Positions 27,876 through 39,689 of a stretch of DNA of 64,000 nt are shown piece after piece. The DNA is from Corythucha ciliata (lineage: Eukaryota > Arthropoda > Insecta > Hemiptera > Tingidae), in assembly GCA_038030265.1 (NCBI GenBank), contig CM075937.1, positions 9,610,001-9,674,000 of the forward strand, given 5' to 3'. The translations under genes were made by a program, and so were the position numbers. The stretch's first letter is position 1. The number at the start of each line of letters is the position of its first letter. The notes beneath the pieces were generated by a model. It was given only the letters and a program-made list of their open reading frames with translations, was not told the DNA's origin and did not search any database.

Positions 27876-30800
27876 CCAAATCACTGTCCTACCATGCGAC
27901 CTCTTCACATACCCACATCCATGGATAACCTAAAAATCCTCATTTTTCCGAATTTAAGCTTCTCGGGCGCCCTCTCCTCCTCGCCCCTACCTCGGTACGC
28001 TACATCATGGGGTTGAAGTCCAAGGAAGCATGGACGCACGCGGACCTTTTCGGGCTGCTTGAAGTTGAGAAAATCTGCTAAACGTAACTTCAACGAGAAA
28101 CGTTCATTTTTGGAGATTTTATGAGGCTCTTTAGAGCGTTAGTACTAGTGCCCCTTCATTCGCATACTTGTAGCTCTGTGGGGGGGGGGGGATATCCTGC
28201 GCCCCTGCTGGAAAGAGAGATTCCCAGTAGTTTTTCGAGCAATTGTTAATTAATTCCAGAGTTGATTCATCTACACGTCAAACTTGGCCTGATTTGCCTT
28301 GAATGAGACAGTAAAGATGATTGAAATCAATTATAAGTCAGTTGACGCAATAAAGGTAAGAGTCCGCTGAAGGGGGAGGGGAGTCTTGTGAATGGACCAC
28401 AAAGGAATGAACACCTGGGTGGGTGGGGGGGATTAACTTTCACCCTTTCTGTTCGCTTCAAAACCACTCGTATATCAAGTTGAAAAGCAATACAGGGGTA
28501 GTAGTTGATTGGCGGTGGTGTGGGGGAACTTTTTTTTGACGTTCTCAAAACATTTAAGTTAAGGAATTTACGCCAATTATGCGTTTATCGTGGAGACCTT
28601 AGGCGAGACCTACGGCGTGTCCATTTGTCGGCCCTCTTATGACGCTCAAAATTGTTTTTGACCAATTTTTGATGCGAGAAAAGTTCATTTAACGTGCAAT
28701 CCCCCCCCCCTCCAGACGCCCAATTTAAAACTTGAACCAGCCCCAGCCTCTTGGATTCCACGTGCCGTTGCTGAAGTTGTTGTTTCCCAAGAGGAACGGA
28801 AGACAAAACAAAAAAAAAAAAAAAAAAAAAACTCGACCCGAATTGCATCTCATAACTTTCATTCAAACCTTTTTTCTCGCAGCTTCCCTGTCACCCCCCC
28901 CCTCACTCTTCTGCCCCTATAACTTGTGCACCGCTCTTTCTATATCTCTTTAGTTCCTCTCGACGTTTCATTAGCATAAGTGGCTTCACCGGGCTTCCCC
29001 CGACATCCTTTCACCTCAACGAAGGCCAGGTGTACCCCCCTCCTCGCCCCTCTCAACCATACACCATCCACCAAGAACCGAAGGGCTCAAATTATGCAAC
29101 GTTTCCTCCGTTGTCTACCGGCGGAGACCTTCATAGTGGCCCTGTTTTGCATAAAACCCTTTTCATCGAAAGGAAGGCACAGATGTTTTTTTTTTTTCAC
29201 TCTTCCAACCCCCCCCCCACTCTAACCTCACCATCATACCGCTAACTGCCTGAGCATTCTTTTCCTGTGCCCCCTGATTTATAACTTTAGTTAAAACTTG
29301 TCCCCTCGATTGTTTAAGATCACCCGGTGTAGTACTCCTGCTGTGGTGTGGTGAGGGGGGGGGGGTTAGGCACTATGGAATTGGTTGTATAATTCCCGTT
29401 CACTTTTTCCCGCCAATTTTCATGAATCCGATCAGCACCAGTTCCCCCCCCCCCTCATACAACAAAAGTTTTAAAGTTGGTCGATGCTCAAGTTTCCCAT
29501 CATTCGAGTTTTAGGCCCATTTTCACCAACAAAATTGATCTCGTTTAAAGTTGATCGTGATTAGTTGCCAATAGCGACCCATATGAATTCTGATATAAGT
29601 GTTTAGATTGTAATCGCGATTAGCTGTTGATCTTGGTTTAATAAGTTGGTGAAATCGGGCCTTACTCTTTTACTTTTTTTTTAATCGATGTTTTGAGTAT
29701 TTACCTAGCCCCCCCCCCCCCCATCACTCCACAGCACCAAAAAACAAGGCCACAGGTCCGTTTCTTTCCCCCCACCCCCCACCACTAACACACCATACAC
29801 ACCCCCAATCCACTGACAATTCACCGAGCTTTTTCACCATTGTAAGATTCAGTGGGTTGTTGACTGACGTTTTCTGTATTGATTCGTATTGGTGAACTGT
29901 TGTTCCACGGGGAGGGGGGAGTGACATAGCGTTGCGATGGTGTTATAAGATGGATGGGAGGGTGGGTGGGTGGGTTTTGTGGAGGGGGGGGGTTTAGTCG
30001 TCAATTTGTCAAGGAGAGCTTTCGAATCCCTTTCTTCTTTATTTTTTCCCCCCTCCCGAAACAGGTTGAAAGGAGAGGCAAACCATCGATGATGATGAGG
30101 GGCTGAAGCAAATAGGGAGGGGAGCTCGGTAGTGCGGAATAGAAGAAGTTCTAACATAAAAATAACAACATTTTTTTCTTCTTTCCTTGCTGCAGTGAAT
30201 GTATTATTTATCAAGGAGCAGAGAGTTTTTGGTTGAGTGGAAAAAATATTCCACATCATGCCGATACGGCGTTTTTTGTTCAATTTTTCCTGAAACTCGA
30301 AAATGGCTGCAAGCGCTATTGTTTCCTTTAAAAAAAAATCGTTTTTATAAATAAAAAACAAACCGGGAACGTGTTGTCGTTGATGATCAGCGATTAATCG
30401 TCAAATTTTATTAAGATAGAACACCATAGAACCGCATCAATGCGGTCCTTCACCAACCTCCCCCCCCCCCACATCACTACCTTCCAACACCTCATCATGA
30501 AGTGCATTATCATTAAGCAGATGACGGGTTCCTAAAGCATCTGAGAAGCATCTGCATCGTTAATTGCCACTGCCGCTGAATACTTTCAAACTCCTTCAAC
30601 ACATGTCCCTTAAAAAATAAAAAGGGAGGAGGTTTTTTCTTAAACGCAATAACTTTTTTTTGTTGCGTAGCACGTATAAAAAATGTAATAATCCGGGCCA
30701 GATGTGTGAAAGTGTTAGAACAGGTGGGACGACGATTGTTTCTCTAGCCCCCCCCCACCACCACCGCCACCACTCCAATTCCCGCGCGCCATTAAACATC

Positions 30801-31850
30801 AGACACCTCGACGCGGCATAGAATGCGAGGCTGTTTAAAAAAAAAAAAAAAACGTCTTCCGTTAATCAAAGATTGAATTCAGGTCAATCCTAAACGATTA
30901 CAGGTGAATCCTGAGGGTTTCCACCTGTGGTCACGTTTATCGGTGGTGGACGAAGAGTGGTGGTGGCAGGGGGAGGAGGGTAGATTGAAAATTAACTTGC
31001 ATCATCATCCTCCTCCTCCGCACCGCAGCCCTCAATTCTTCACCTTCCCTCCTCCCTTGTTTTCATTCAAAGGGATCCCAATTTCCTGCATCCATTCCCT
31101 TTCCCATTTGACTGATCACCTCCTCTCTCCCCCCCCCCTGGCAGCATCTGAATCAAATCCTTCTTCGACATATTCGATTTTTCACTACCACCACATTCCT
31201 TTTTTCTGTTTCCTTTGTCAAAGAAAATCTCAACCCGAAAACTCGCAAATATTTCGGTTATAACCGTCTTGAAATACGTTCAATGTATACATATATGTAT
31301 ACGCCGAGGGCTAATAAATCGATACGCACCTGCACGACAAATTGGAGGAGCTCATCCTCTCCACCGCGATCATTTCTTTCTGTCATAACGGGTTTAGTGA
31401 ATAATTTTTTCCCTTTTTTTGTGTGTTTGTTGATATTTGATGCGTATCAAAAGCATACGCGTGTTCCCTTGGATGGAGTGGTTGGGTGAGGGGATGACGT
31501 TCAAACTGACGAAATTTCCTTTTTCATAGAGCCCAAAGGTGAAATTAGGTCCTGAATTAGCCAAAACTGTGAAATTGGACTCTTTTAAGGACAAATCCCC
31601 AAAATTTAGACTCTGAAAGAGCCCAAACATTGGAATTGCTGTTTAGAACGACCCTTTTTTTTCTCCTGCCACGGATGGGCGTTTTTTTGTTTTGTTTTTT
31701 TTTTTGCGCTTGCAAATAAGCAAAAACAGTTGCACTTATCAATTAAAAAACACAAAAAAAACGTATTCCATTCCAAAAGAGGCACACCATGAATCAGCGG
31801 CCCCCCCCCCCCCATTTTGGTCTGGAAGTGTCACCGAGAAATTCGAGTTA
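27876..31850. other. Homopurine/homopyrimidine-rich island, no gene seen
   Basis: Sequence without family D units, dominated by C/T or G/A tracts and runs of 8-14 C or G (near 28181, 28689, 28895, 29208, 29354, 29447, 29710, 29985, 30463, 30739, 31130 and 31800). Several open frames of 60-170 codons exist on both strands but translate to Pro/Ser/Phe-rich low-complexity text with no domain. It holds one MITE (29514-29661). It may be intron or intergenic sequence of a host gene. Confidence 0.45.
29514..29661 (+). mobile_element. Harbinger-like MITE, copy 1 (148 bp)
   Basis: Terminal inverted repeats GGCCCATTTTCACCAAC and GTTGGTGAAATCGGGCC. TTA flanks both sides (29511-29513, 29662-29664). A second 148-bp copy lies inverted at 47632-47779. 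GGC-type ends and a TTA/TAA 3-bp duplication are the pattern of PIF/Harbinger (Tourist-type) MITEs. No coding capacity. Confidence 0.8.
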
Positions 31851-31854
31851 CCGT

Positions 31855-32570
31855 GAATGAACCCTTTTTCCTAGTTTTAGCCACAAATAGCGCTTTTTCG
31901 CCAAATATTTTGCTGCGTACTTGCCCTAAGAAGAGCAATTAGGTTGCCTTCTCAACTTTATCCGCTAAAAAGCACCTAAAAATACTGGAGATCAGGGTGT
32001 TTGCTCTATTCGGCCCGAATTCCGTCCCAGGAGTCCGGAAATTCCGACCCCACGAGTCGCGGAATGGAATGAAAATCGTCGTAATCGCAGTCCAACCGCA
32101 TTAATATATTATACGAAAACTCGTTTTAACGTACCTACCATCCATGAACATACAGAACTTAAAAATCCTAATTTCTACTTTTTTTTTTTTTTTTTTCGGT
32201 GGCCCGGGGTGGTCCAACCCCCCCTCTATACTGATTCGCGGACAGAAATGAAAAAAAGGCGCTAAATTACGGCTCAAACTAAGAAAAATACTAGGCTGCT
32301 TTGCGGCTAAAGTTTCCTTAAAGCTTTCGCGGGTTAAATTTAGAAAAAGATAGAACAATGCAAACGACAATTTTCGGTTTCTGAACCCAATTGTGTTGCT
32401 CAAACTGAGAAAAAGTAATAATCCATAGCCAAAACCATAGCCAAACCATCCAAAAAAAAAAAAAAAATAGCTGAAAACGCTGAAATTAAAATCGCTTATT
32501 CGAAACTAAAATTAGGAAAAAGTGCTAAATCATGGATTAAATCGAGGAAAATCGCTCAATAATGGCTAAA
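31855..32570. repeat. Family D minisatellite, mixed orientation
   Basis: Plus-orientation units at 31855-31970 give way to reversed units at 32250-32570 ('gctaaaattaggaaaaagtg'). Between them lie a T-run and the recurring word 'ggcccggggtggtccaaccc' at 32201. Positions 32280-32430 resemble 48890-49040. Confidence 0.7.
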
Positions 32571-32575
32571 ATCAC

Positions 32576-33875
32576 CATTGCTGTGGTTGGACCATTGCTG
32601 TGGTTGGACATTTGCTGTGGTTGGACCTTTGCTGTGGTTGGACCTTTGCTGTGGTTGGACCTTTGCTGTGGTTGGACCTTTGCTGTGGTTGGACCTCTGC
32701 TGTGGTTGGACCTTTGCTGTGGTTTGACCTTTGCTGTGATTCGACCTTTGCTGTGGTTTGACCTCTGCCGTGGTTTGACCTTTGCTGTGGTTAGACCTTT
32801 GCTGTGGTTCGAACTTTTCTGTGGTTGGACCTTTGCTGAGGTTGGACCTTTGCTGTGGTTGGACCTTTGCTGTGGTTGGACCTTTGCTGTGGTTGGACCT
32901 TTGCTGTGGTTGGACCTCTGCTGTGGTTGGACCTTTGCTGTGGTTTGACCTTTGCTGTGGTTCGACCTTTGCTGTGGTTTGACCTCTGCCGTGGTTTGAC
33001 CTTTGCTGTGGTTAGACCTTTGCTGTGATTCGATCTTTTCTGTGGTTGGACCTTTGCTGTGGTTGGACCTTTGCTGTAGTTGGACCTTTGCTGTGGTTGG
33101 ACTTTTGCTGTGGTTGGACCTTTGCTGGTGTTGGATCTATGCTGTGGTTGGACCTTTGCTGAGGTTGGACCTTTGCTGTGGTTGGACCTTTGCTGTGGTT
33201 GGACCTTTGCTGTGGTTGGACCTTTGCTGTGGTTCGACCTTTGCTGTGGTTGGACCTTTGCTGTGGTTGGACCTTTGCTGTGGTTGGACCTTTGCTGTGG
33301 TTGGACCTTTGCTGTGGTTGGACCTTTGCTGTGGTTGGACCTTTGCTGTGGTTGGATCTTTGCTGTGGTTGGACGTTTGCTGTGGTTGGACCTTTGCTGT
33401 GGTTGGACCTCTGCAGTGGTTTGACCTTTGCTGTGGTTGACCTTTGCTGTGGTTCGAACTTTGCTGTGGTTCGACCTTTGCTGTGGTTGGACCTTTGCTG
33501 TGGTTGGACCTTTGCTGTGGTTGGACCTTTGCTGTGGTTGGACCTTTGCTGTGGTTGGACCTTTGCTGTGGTTCGACCTTTGCTATGGTTCGACCTTTGC
33601 TGTGGTTCGACCTTTGCTCTGGTTTGACCTTTGCTGTGGTTCGACCTTGATGTGGTTGCCATCTGTGGTTGACCTTTGCTGTGGTTGGACCTTTGCTGTG
33701 GTTGGACCTTTGCTGTGGTTCGACCTTTGCTGTGGTTCGAGCTTTGCTGTGGTTCGACCTTTGCTGTGGTTTGACCTTTGCTGTGGTTGGACATTTGATG
33801 TGGTTCGACCTTTTCTCTGGTTGGACCTTTGCTGTGGTCGGGTCTTATTTGTGATTGGACCTTTGCTGTGGTTGT
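32576..33875. repeat. 17-bp tandem repeat array
   Basis: About 76 copies of TTTGCTGTGGTTGGACC with variants (ttcgacc, tttgacc, ctctg). One or two units have a base missing or added (near 33430 and 33650). Because 17 is not a multiple of 3 and the unit lacks stops, all three plus frames are open and give the same 17-residue repeat GPLLWLDLCCGWTFAVV. The minus strand also has a frame of 301 codons (TTAKVQPQQRSNHSKGP). I judge these frames to be by-products of the repeat, not genes. Confidence 0.95.
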
Positions 33876-33949
33876 CATTCCTGGACTGTGCGACTGTGGG
33901 TGGATAATTGAATCCAATTATTTCACCCTTTTAATCCGAGAAATGTGAC

Positions 33950-34262
33950 ATTATCCGACGTGACCTCCCTGTGACGTCACAAAGTGAGTCACAAGGGGTG
34001 TATTGCTGCAACGTTGCATTGACGTTATAAATGTAGGTCAGACGGCTCATTATGTCGTATTTGCGACGTCTCTGTGACTTAACGCTACATACGTCTCATT
34101 GTAACTTTGTGAAGTCACAAAGTGATCTATGGATACGTCACGATTTGACTTCTCCGTGACGTCACAGAGGGCGGTCATATCTACGTTACTGCAACGTTAA
34201 AATGTTAATGACACGTCGCAAAGTGACGTCACTGTGACTTTTCTGCAACGTTACTGTTCTAG
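33950..34262. other. Cluster of GTGACGTCAC palindromes
   Basis: Three perfect GTGACGTCAC palindromes (33971-33980, 34156-34165, 34223-34232), one near match GTGAAGTCAC (34109-34118), and a 12-bp palindrome TGCAACGTTGCA (34007-34018), with further 'caacgtta' words, lie within about 300 bp. TGACGTCA is the binding site of CREB/ATF factors. The words alternate like a decayed tandem repeat, so this may be a short satellite or MITE rather than a control region. No gene is seen next to it. Confidence 0.5.
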
Positions 34263-34520
34263 TAGGGTACTGCCCTTAATGTGGTTAAACAATTTGGGGG
34301 GAGGTTATCGAAATCCCTCCCCTCCCACCGACCAACAACTCCGGCTGCTCCCCGACTAAACTTTCCCTTGCCCGGCTCCTCCACTGTTTTGGATCCATTT
34401 GACCACCTTCAGCGGGAGTTATAAGTAATTCTGCGTTTGACCTCCACCCCCCCCCCAATCATAGATCCACCTGTGTATTGTAGTATTGTGTATGTTGAGA
34501 GGGATGAACGTTGTTCATGG

Positions 34521-34725
34521 TGCCCAGCAGAGTGGACGAGGTCGTTAGGGCGTCGACTCTCATGTCCAGGTATCGTCTGCTGAGTGGGTTCGATTCCCAC
34601 TGTAGGCTGGATTATTTAAGAAAAAAATGATAACCCACGTGAGAATAGTAAAGTGTGTGCTTTTTCCTTCCTCCACGACACCGTATGGTAGTTGGACGTA
34701 AAGCAACTCCAACTAATTTTTGAAT
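34521..34725 (+). mobile_element. tRNA-derived SINE (205 bp)
   Basis: Flanked by an exact 11-bp direct repeat GTTGTTCATGG (34510-34520 and 34726-34736), a retroposition-type target duplication. The head (about 34523-34612) is tRNA-like: an A-box region 'gtggacgaggtcgttaggg', a long variable region as in Ser/Leu tRNAs, and a good B box in 'gtgggttcgattcccac'. A non-tRNA body of about 110 bp ends 'caactccaactaattttt'. No second copy is visible in the window. Confidence 0.85.
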
Positions 34726-34739
34726 GTTGTTCATGGATT

Positions 34740-35335
34740 GTCAACCTCCCCCCCCCCCACTATGGATAGAAAACTGAAAATAATAGATAGGAATTCAATT
34801 GATCCCGTTAAGGACGATCGGAACTTGTACGTACCACCCTCGTATAGTTTTCCACCCTCATGTCATCTACTGATCATAAAATTTATATTTCATATTCAAC
34901 AACATCTCCGCAGGCTCGAATTTTAGCAACAAAAAACTATTCCAAAAATGTTCATAATTTTCGTCCCTAATGTGTTATAGTCAAGCCCACGAAATTAAAT
35001 TTTTGAACGAGCGAAAATCCGTTAAATTGAGGTTTGAAGGAGCAAAATGTACGACACTTGGATTTGAATAATCGACAATGAGCTAAATATGGAATTGAAT
35101 AATCTAAAACCCGCGAATTGGGTTTTTAAATATGCCAAACAGTGGTGGACCAACACCCACCGGGGTCCGGGGCGGAAAAATCTCCAATATACGAGGCCGG
35201 CCTTCACACGGAACGCGAACTGGTCCACTGGTGGTAAATTACGGATTTTTACTCTATTTTTGCAACGATTTAGCGGATTTTCACATACAGATCCCTAATG
35301 CGAAAGATTCACATTTTTAAAAAGTATTTTTTCTG
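34740..35335. other. Unassigned stretch, no gene seen
   Basis: Short chance frames only. A segment at 35145-35190 ('ccaacacccaccggggtccg') resembles 25885-25920. Confidence 0.4.
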
Positions 35336-35339
35336 GTCG

Positions 35340-35985
35340 AATCAGAGATTCTTCTAGATTATTGCTGCGAGTTGTTCCTTAATTTTAGCCAAGTACTACT
35401 CTCACTACTTGATTTTAGCAACGATAAGTCAGCATATCCATGAATTTGCGTTTTTCCTATTATCGCCGCGAATGGGTGCTTTTTGTCAATTTTAGTCGCG
35501 AATTAGCCATTAATTTCTCATTTATTCGTGCGAATTAGCGTTTTTATGAATGTTTAGCCGCGAATTTTCTGAATTTTAACCGTCAATTAGCGATTTATTC
35601 TCTTTTAATCAAGCTAATTAGAGTTGTTTCTCAATTGTAGTCTCGTTGCCACGAGACACCACGGATTTTGCGGGTTTTTGAACATTGGCTGGGTCTGCCA
35701 GGTAATTTATCGCTTCTTTTTCTCAATTTTATAGCCACTAATTAGCGTTTTGTCAATTTTTGACCGCGAATTAGTGATTTCTTTTTCCTTTATAGCTTTT
35801 TCCAAACTCGCATCGTGTACTTGCCCCATGATTGTCAAGTTTAGCCGGCTGTTAAGGCGGTCTATAGAATCACGAAGTTGTCTTCAAGATAACTCGAATT
35901 GCTGTCGTATTTTCCTATAATTTTAGCGGTTAACGAGAGCTTATTCTCAATTAACCTTGAATCAACGCTTTAAAAAACTTAGAAG
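35340..35985 (+). repeat. Family D minisatellite
   Basis: Plus-orientation degenerate units ('gaatttgcgtttttcctatt', 'cttttttctcaattttatag'). At its right edge a 10-bp inverted pair TGTTTTTTCA/TGAAAAAACA (about 35990-36046) encloses two direct copies of AAGCTTATAAG. Confidence 0.75.
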
Positions 35986-36046
35986 CCCTTGTTTTTTCAT
36001 ATTCAAGCTTATAAGGTCTATACCGTAAGCTTATAAGTGAAAAAAC

Positions 36047-39000
36047 ACAGGACGGGAATCACCCCCGTCCCCGTCCCACTTCCACAGCCCGTCCACAAGC
36101 TGAACTCCTTCAATATCCCCGCCCTCATCAGCTGGTACAGTGTTTTTCCTCGCTAATCGCCCATCCCATGGAGGAATTCTCGGTCGAAATTAACTCGTAA
36201 GACCACCCAAATGCCTCTGCAGCTCACCTGAAACACACACCAAAAAAGACGCTTTCAATTAACTGTCAAATACACGAATTGAATAGAATGAAAATATAAA
36301 ACAGCCAGTAAAAATATTCCTAAAATTAAAGTTTAGAGCCATCCACGTTTTTTTTTATTGCCCCATATTTCGTAAATAACGAAAGACTTCTTTTTTCTTC
36401 ATCCTTTTATGGCCACCGTTCCGCGGTAATAAAACGCTCAATTTCTGAAGTGGCGATCATAAAAAAAAAACTCCCCTCTTTTAAAGGTATTTGATTAAAA
36501 CGTTATATACCGTATTAAAAAGCTTTATTTTCCACAACTTCGCCCCACCATTAAAATCATTTTAAATTGAGTAGTTAAGTGTTGACTAATTGTAAACAAC
36601 GCCAATGTAGGTTGGGCGTTGTGGCGGGGGTGTTTTGTGTTGGGGTGCATATCGAAAACTTGGTTGAACGTTGTATTTTTTCCTCACACACACACACACA
36701 CGCGCGAACATTTTATATTTTTATAAGAAAAAAAAAAGGAATGGAAAAGAAAAAAGGAGGGCCGCCGCGACTGCGTTGTGCCGCCCCCTCCTTATTATAG
36801 GAGGCAGTCAGCCCGTTTTCAAACTCCCTAAGAAGAAAGGGCTGGGGATATAAGTGTACATCAAAAGGGGTGGTTTGTGGGGGGTGCGGGGAGGGCGGAC
36901 ACGATAAAAGGAATGAAGAAGACACGTTCTTCCTCATACGCATCCCAAAATACGGCGTTCTTCAAGGAATACCATCGCCTGGGGAAAGAGGAAAAGGAGG
37001 AGGAAGAGGTGGAGAAGAAGAAGAAGACGTCCTTCAAATTTGGCGTCAGGCCCTTCCTTCGTCTCATTAACCGTTTTTTGTTTTTGTTTTTTTTTTTTAC
37101 AAGTTTTTTAAACGGGGGAGGGAGAGGAAGACTTCTGTTCTGTGGTCCTGAAAATATTTAACAAATAAGGTAAGTAAAATTGTGTGCATTTATATTGTCC
37201 AAAAGGGCGAGAAAGGCATGCAAACTGTTGGGGAGCTTGTTTGAAAACTGACGAGATCGATGTGTTTTGAAGGGATGCGGTGAGTTTTAAGCGAAGTTCA
37301 CGAGGCTTTTATGAATGAAAGGTGTTGATGAGAGTGAGAGCTCCCCCCCCCCGCCGCAGCAACGGCAATGACTGTAGTGGGTGGTGTGTATTTAGAAGTA
37401 GGGTGGAGGGGGCTGGTTGTTTTACAGGGGGGGGGAGGGTCCTTTGGTGTTGGTTGTGGAAGGATGATGCTATTATACTGCGAAGCAAAAGGGTGGGAAT
37501 TTCACCCTTTTTCGCGCGGCTCATTCAGAAATGGTAATAGGGATGGCGAAGTGTGTAGGGGGGGAAGTTAAGAGCGGTGGATTGGACCCCCCCTGGCAGG
37601 GGTGGGTTATTAGCCGCGAAGCAGGCGTTCTCACTCTCACCATCCATTGTCTACTATAACGCCTCCTCTCCACCCTCCCAGAGGCTGAAAACAACCCTCC
37701 TCACCATCACACAAACTGGAACTCCATACTACTGACCTTACTCAACCAGCCATTTTAAACTGCCTCAAACAAACCCCTCCACCACCACCCTCTTTCATCT
37801 AAATCACACGATGAAATCCATTTTCATTATACGCCCCCAAGGGTTTTGCTCTTTTTCGTCACACGCACCCCTTTACCAGATTTACTTTATTATGACAGGT
37901 CCACTCTACGCCAAATCCCGCCTCCCCTCCAACCAAATTCATGGACAAATTATTAATCTGACCGCTATTATAAGAATTTGTGATGGAAGCAATTGTTTCG
38001 ACTCCGCTCTAACAAGCACAGTGAAGAAAAGGCTACTTTTCCACCCTTCTAGTCTTCAGTTCGATGGTTTATTTTTACTTACGCTTTTACTATTAAAGTA
38101 TTCGGGGGGGGGGGGGTGCTCAAATAAGTTTTTCTCGAAGGGAAGGGCGTTTCGAAAGGCGTATAAAGATCGATAGCTTTCGTGGTAAAAATTTGTCTTT
38201 GGATCAGGGAACGAAAAAGCGAAGTTATAAACTGACGGTGGGGGGGGTCCCTTTCTCCTCCGTTTTCTCAGCAACCCATGGGTGATGGCGAGGGAGTGGG
38301 AAAAAAGGAGAGGGGAAAAATGTGTTGGATGTATAGTAAGGGAACTTTGAACCCCCCCCCCCTCACAATCCCAGCACCAGTATACGAACACCGACAACTC
38401 TGTACGCTTGAAGTATTGAAAGATTCGTAGGATGATGATTTTTGGATGGAGGGGTGTGGAGGGGTGGACTGGGGAAGAAATTCTCTTGCATGCATATCAG
38501 TGTGTATACGGTAAACGGGGTAACCCCCCCCCCATCCACACTATATACGGGGGTGGCTTGGGATATAGAAAGGACTAGAGGGATCGATGCTTTTCTGAGG
38601 GGGCGGCCATTTTGAATGCTTTGGGGATGGGGTTGTGAAAGCATGTACCTTTGGTGTTGTTGGGTGGGTGGTGAGGGTGGAGGGGTTTGAAAAAGGGGAG
38701 GAAAAAAGGGCCTTGTACGTACAATTCACCCCTCCACCTCACCCCATCGTCAACACGTCTACTATCACACACATGTCAAAGGGTCTCTTTATTCACACAG
38801 ATATACGTATAGGCACATACAGATATTTCGGCTCAATACTCCCCTCCCCGCCACCGGCACCAACACATTTTCTCCTTTTTTAAATGTCAATTGAGGAGAT
38901 TCCAGGAGCGGTGACTGATAGCGGTTTGGAACATTTAAGATAACTCCTCAGAGGATTAAGATATTCTAAAGAGTCAGTTAAAGATATCACCCCCTAAGCA

Positions 39001-39685
39001 ACATTTTCTTTCCCAGAGAAAACAGCGAGTTTCATGTCAAAAAATAGTGACATTTTTGTCTTATAAAAAATAACAAAGAGCTCGTGTACGATATGAAAAT
39101 AATGAAATTGGTCGAATGTAATATTGAATTGAAAAAAAAGAAAAGAGTAACGACACGGCAATAAAGAGTCAAAGGCGTTGAAAAGGTGAAGAACATCAGA
39201 GCGGCGATGATGATATTCGCGTGCTTCTTGAGCGCGGGGCTTTTCTCTCTTTCTGTCACACAATTTTCCATATTAGCTCAATTTTTCTCCTTTATCAAGC
39301 TCTTCTTCCCGCACCACTGCACCATCGTCAACCCCCCCTCACTTGTCATCACTTTTATTTTTCGTTTCAAGGAATAAGGACAGAGGAGTCTCATATTGAG
39401 GGGTGGAGAGGGGGTGAAGGTATTATGAGGCGAAATATATTCTACGTCAACCTAAATCCCCCTCTCCCCCCCCTGTTCACGCAGCAACCCGTATAGGCCT
39501 TTTATCATCAGCGGCTCTTCCCTTTCCAACGGATGAAACCAATTCCGAAATTTGATCAAGAGCTGGGTGCGAATATTCGTCGAGAGCATTTTTTCTTTTC
39601 TATTTCGCTTGGATTGCACGACCTTGACGATCGTCTAAAAACGTGAAAAGAGGTGAAAATGTGCCAATCTTGTGGGGAAAGGACA
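36047..39685. other. Homopurine/homopyrimidine-rich island, no gene seen
   Basis: Same character as 27876-31850: long GA- and CT-rich tracts, C or G runs (near 37345, 37428, 38105, 38240, 38351, 38524), a (CA)n tract at about 36685-36702 and many meaningless frames. A GC-rich patch near 36755-36795 has inverted ends (AAGGAGGG ... CCCTCCTT). No exon with a recognisable domain was found. Confidence 0.45.
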
Positions 39686-39689
39686 CGGA

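Noticed and set aside
29849..30361. 170-codon minus-strand open frame
   Set aside because: Composition is low complexity (His/Pro/Ser tract from a C/T-rich stretch) with no recognisable domain or splice context.
32562..33917. Several long open frames (up to 301 codons) on both strands
   Set aside because: They are translations of a 17-bp tandem repeat that is stop-free in all plus frames; the same peptide appears in each frame and no start, domain or non-repeat sequence supports a gene.
36861..37161. Overlapping open frames on both strands
   Set aside because: They arise from a GA-rich tract giving Lys/Glu or Phe/Ser-rich text; both strands are open for the same reason.
38056..38644. Pro-rich minus-strand frames that look like an extensin-type protein
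   Set aside because: They derive from G-rich runs and three overlapping frames give equal length; no repeat motif or signal peptide is consistent.
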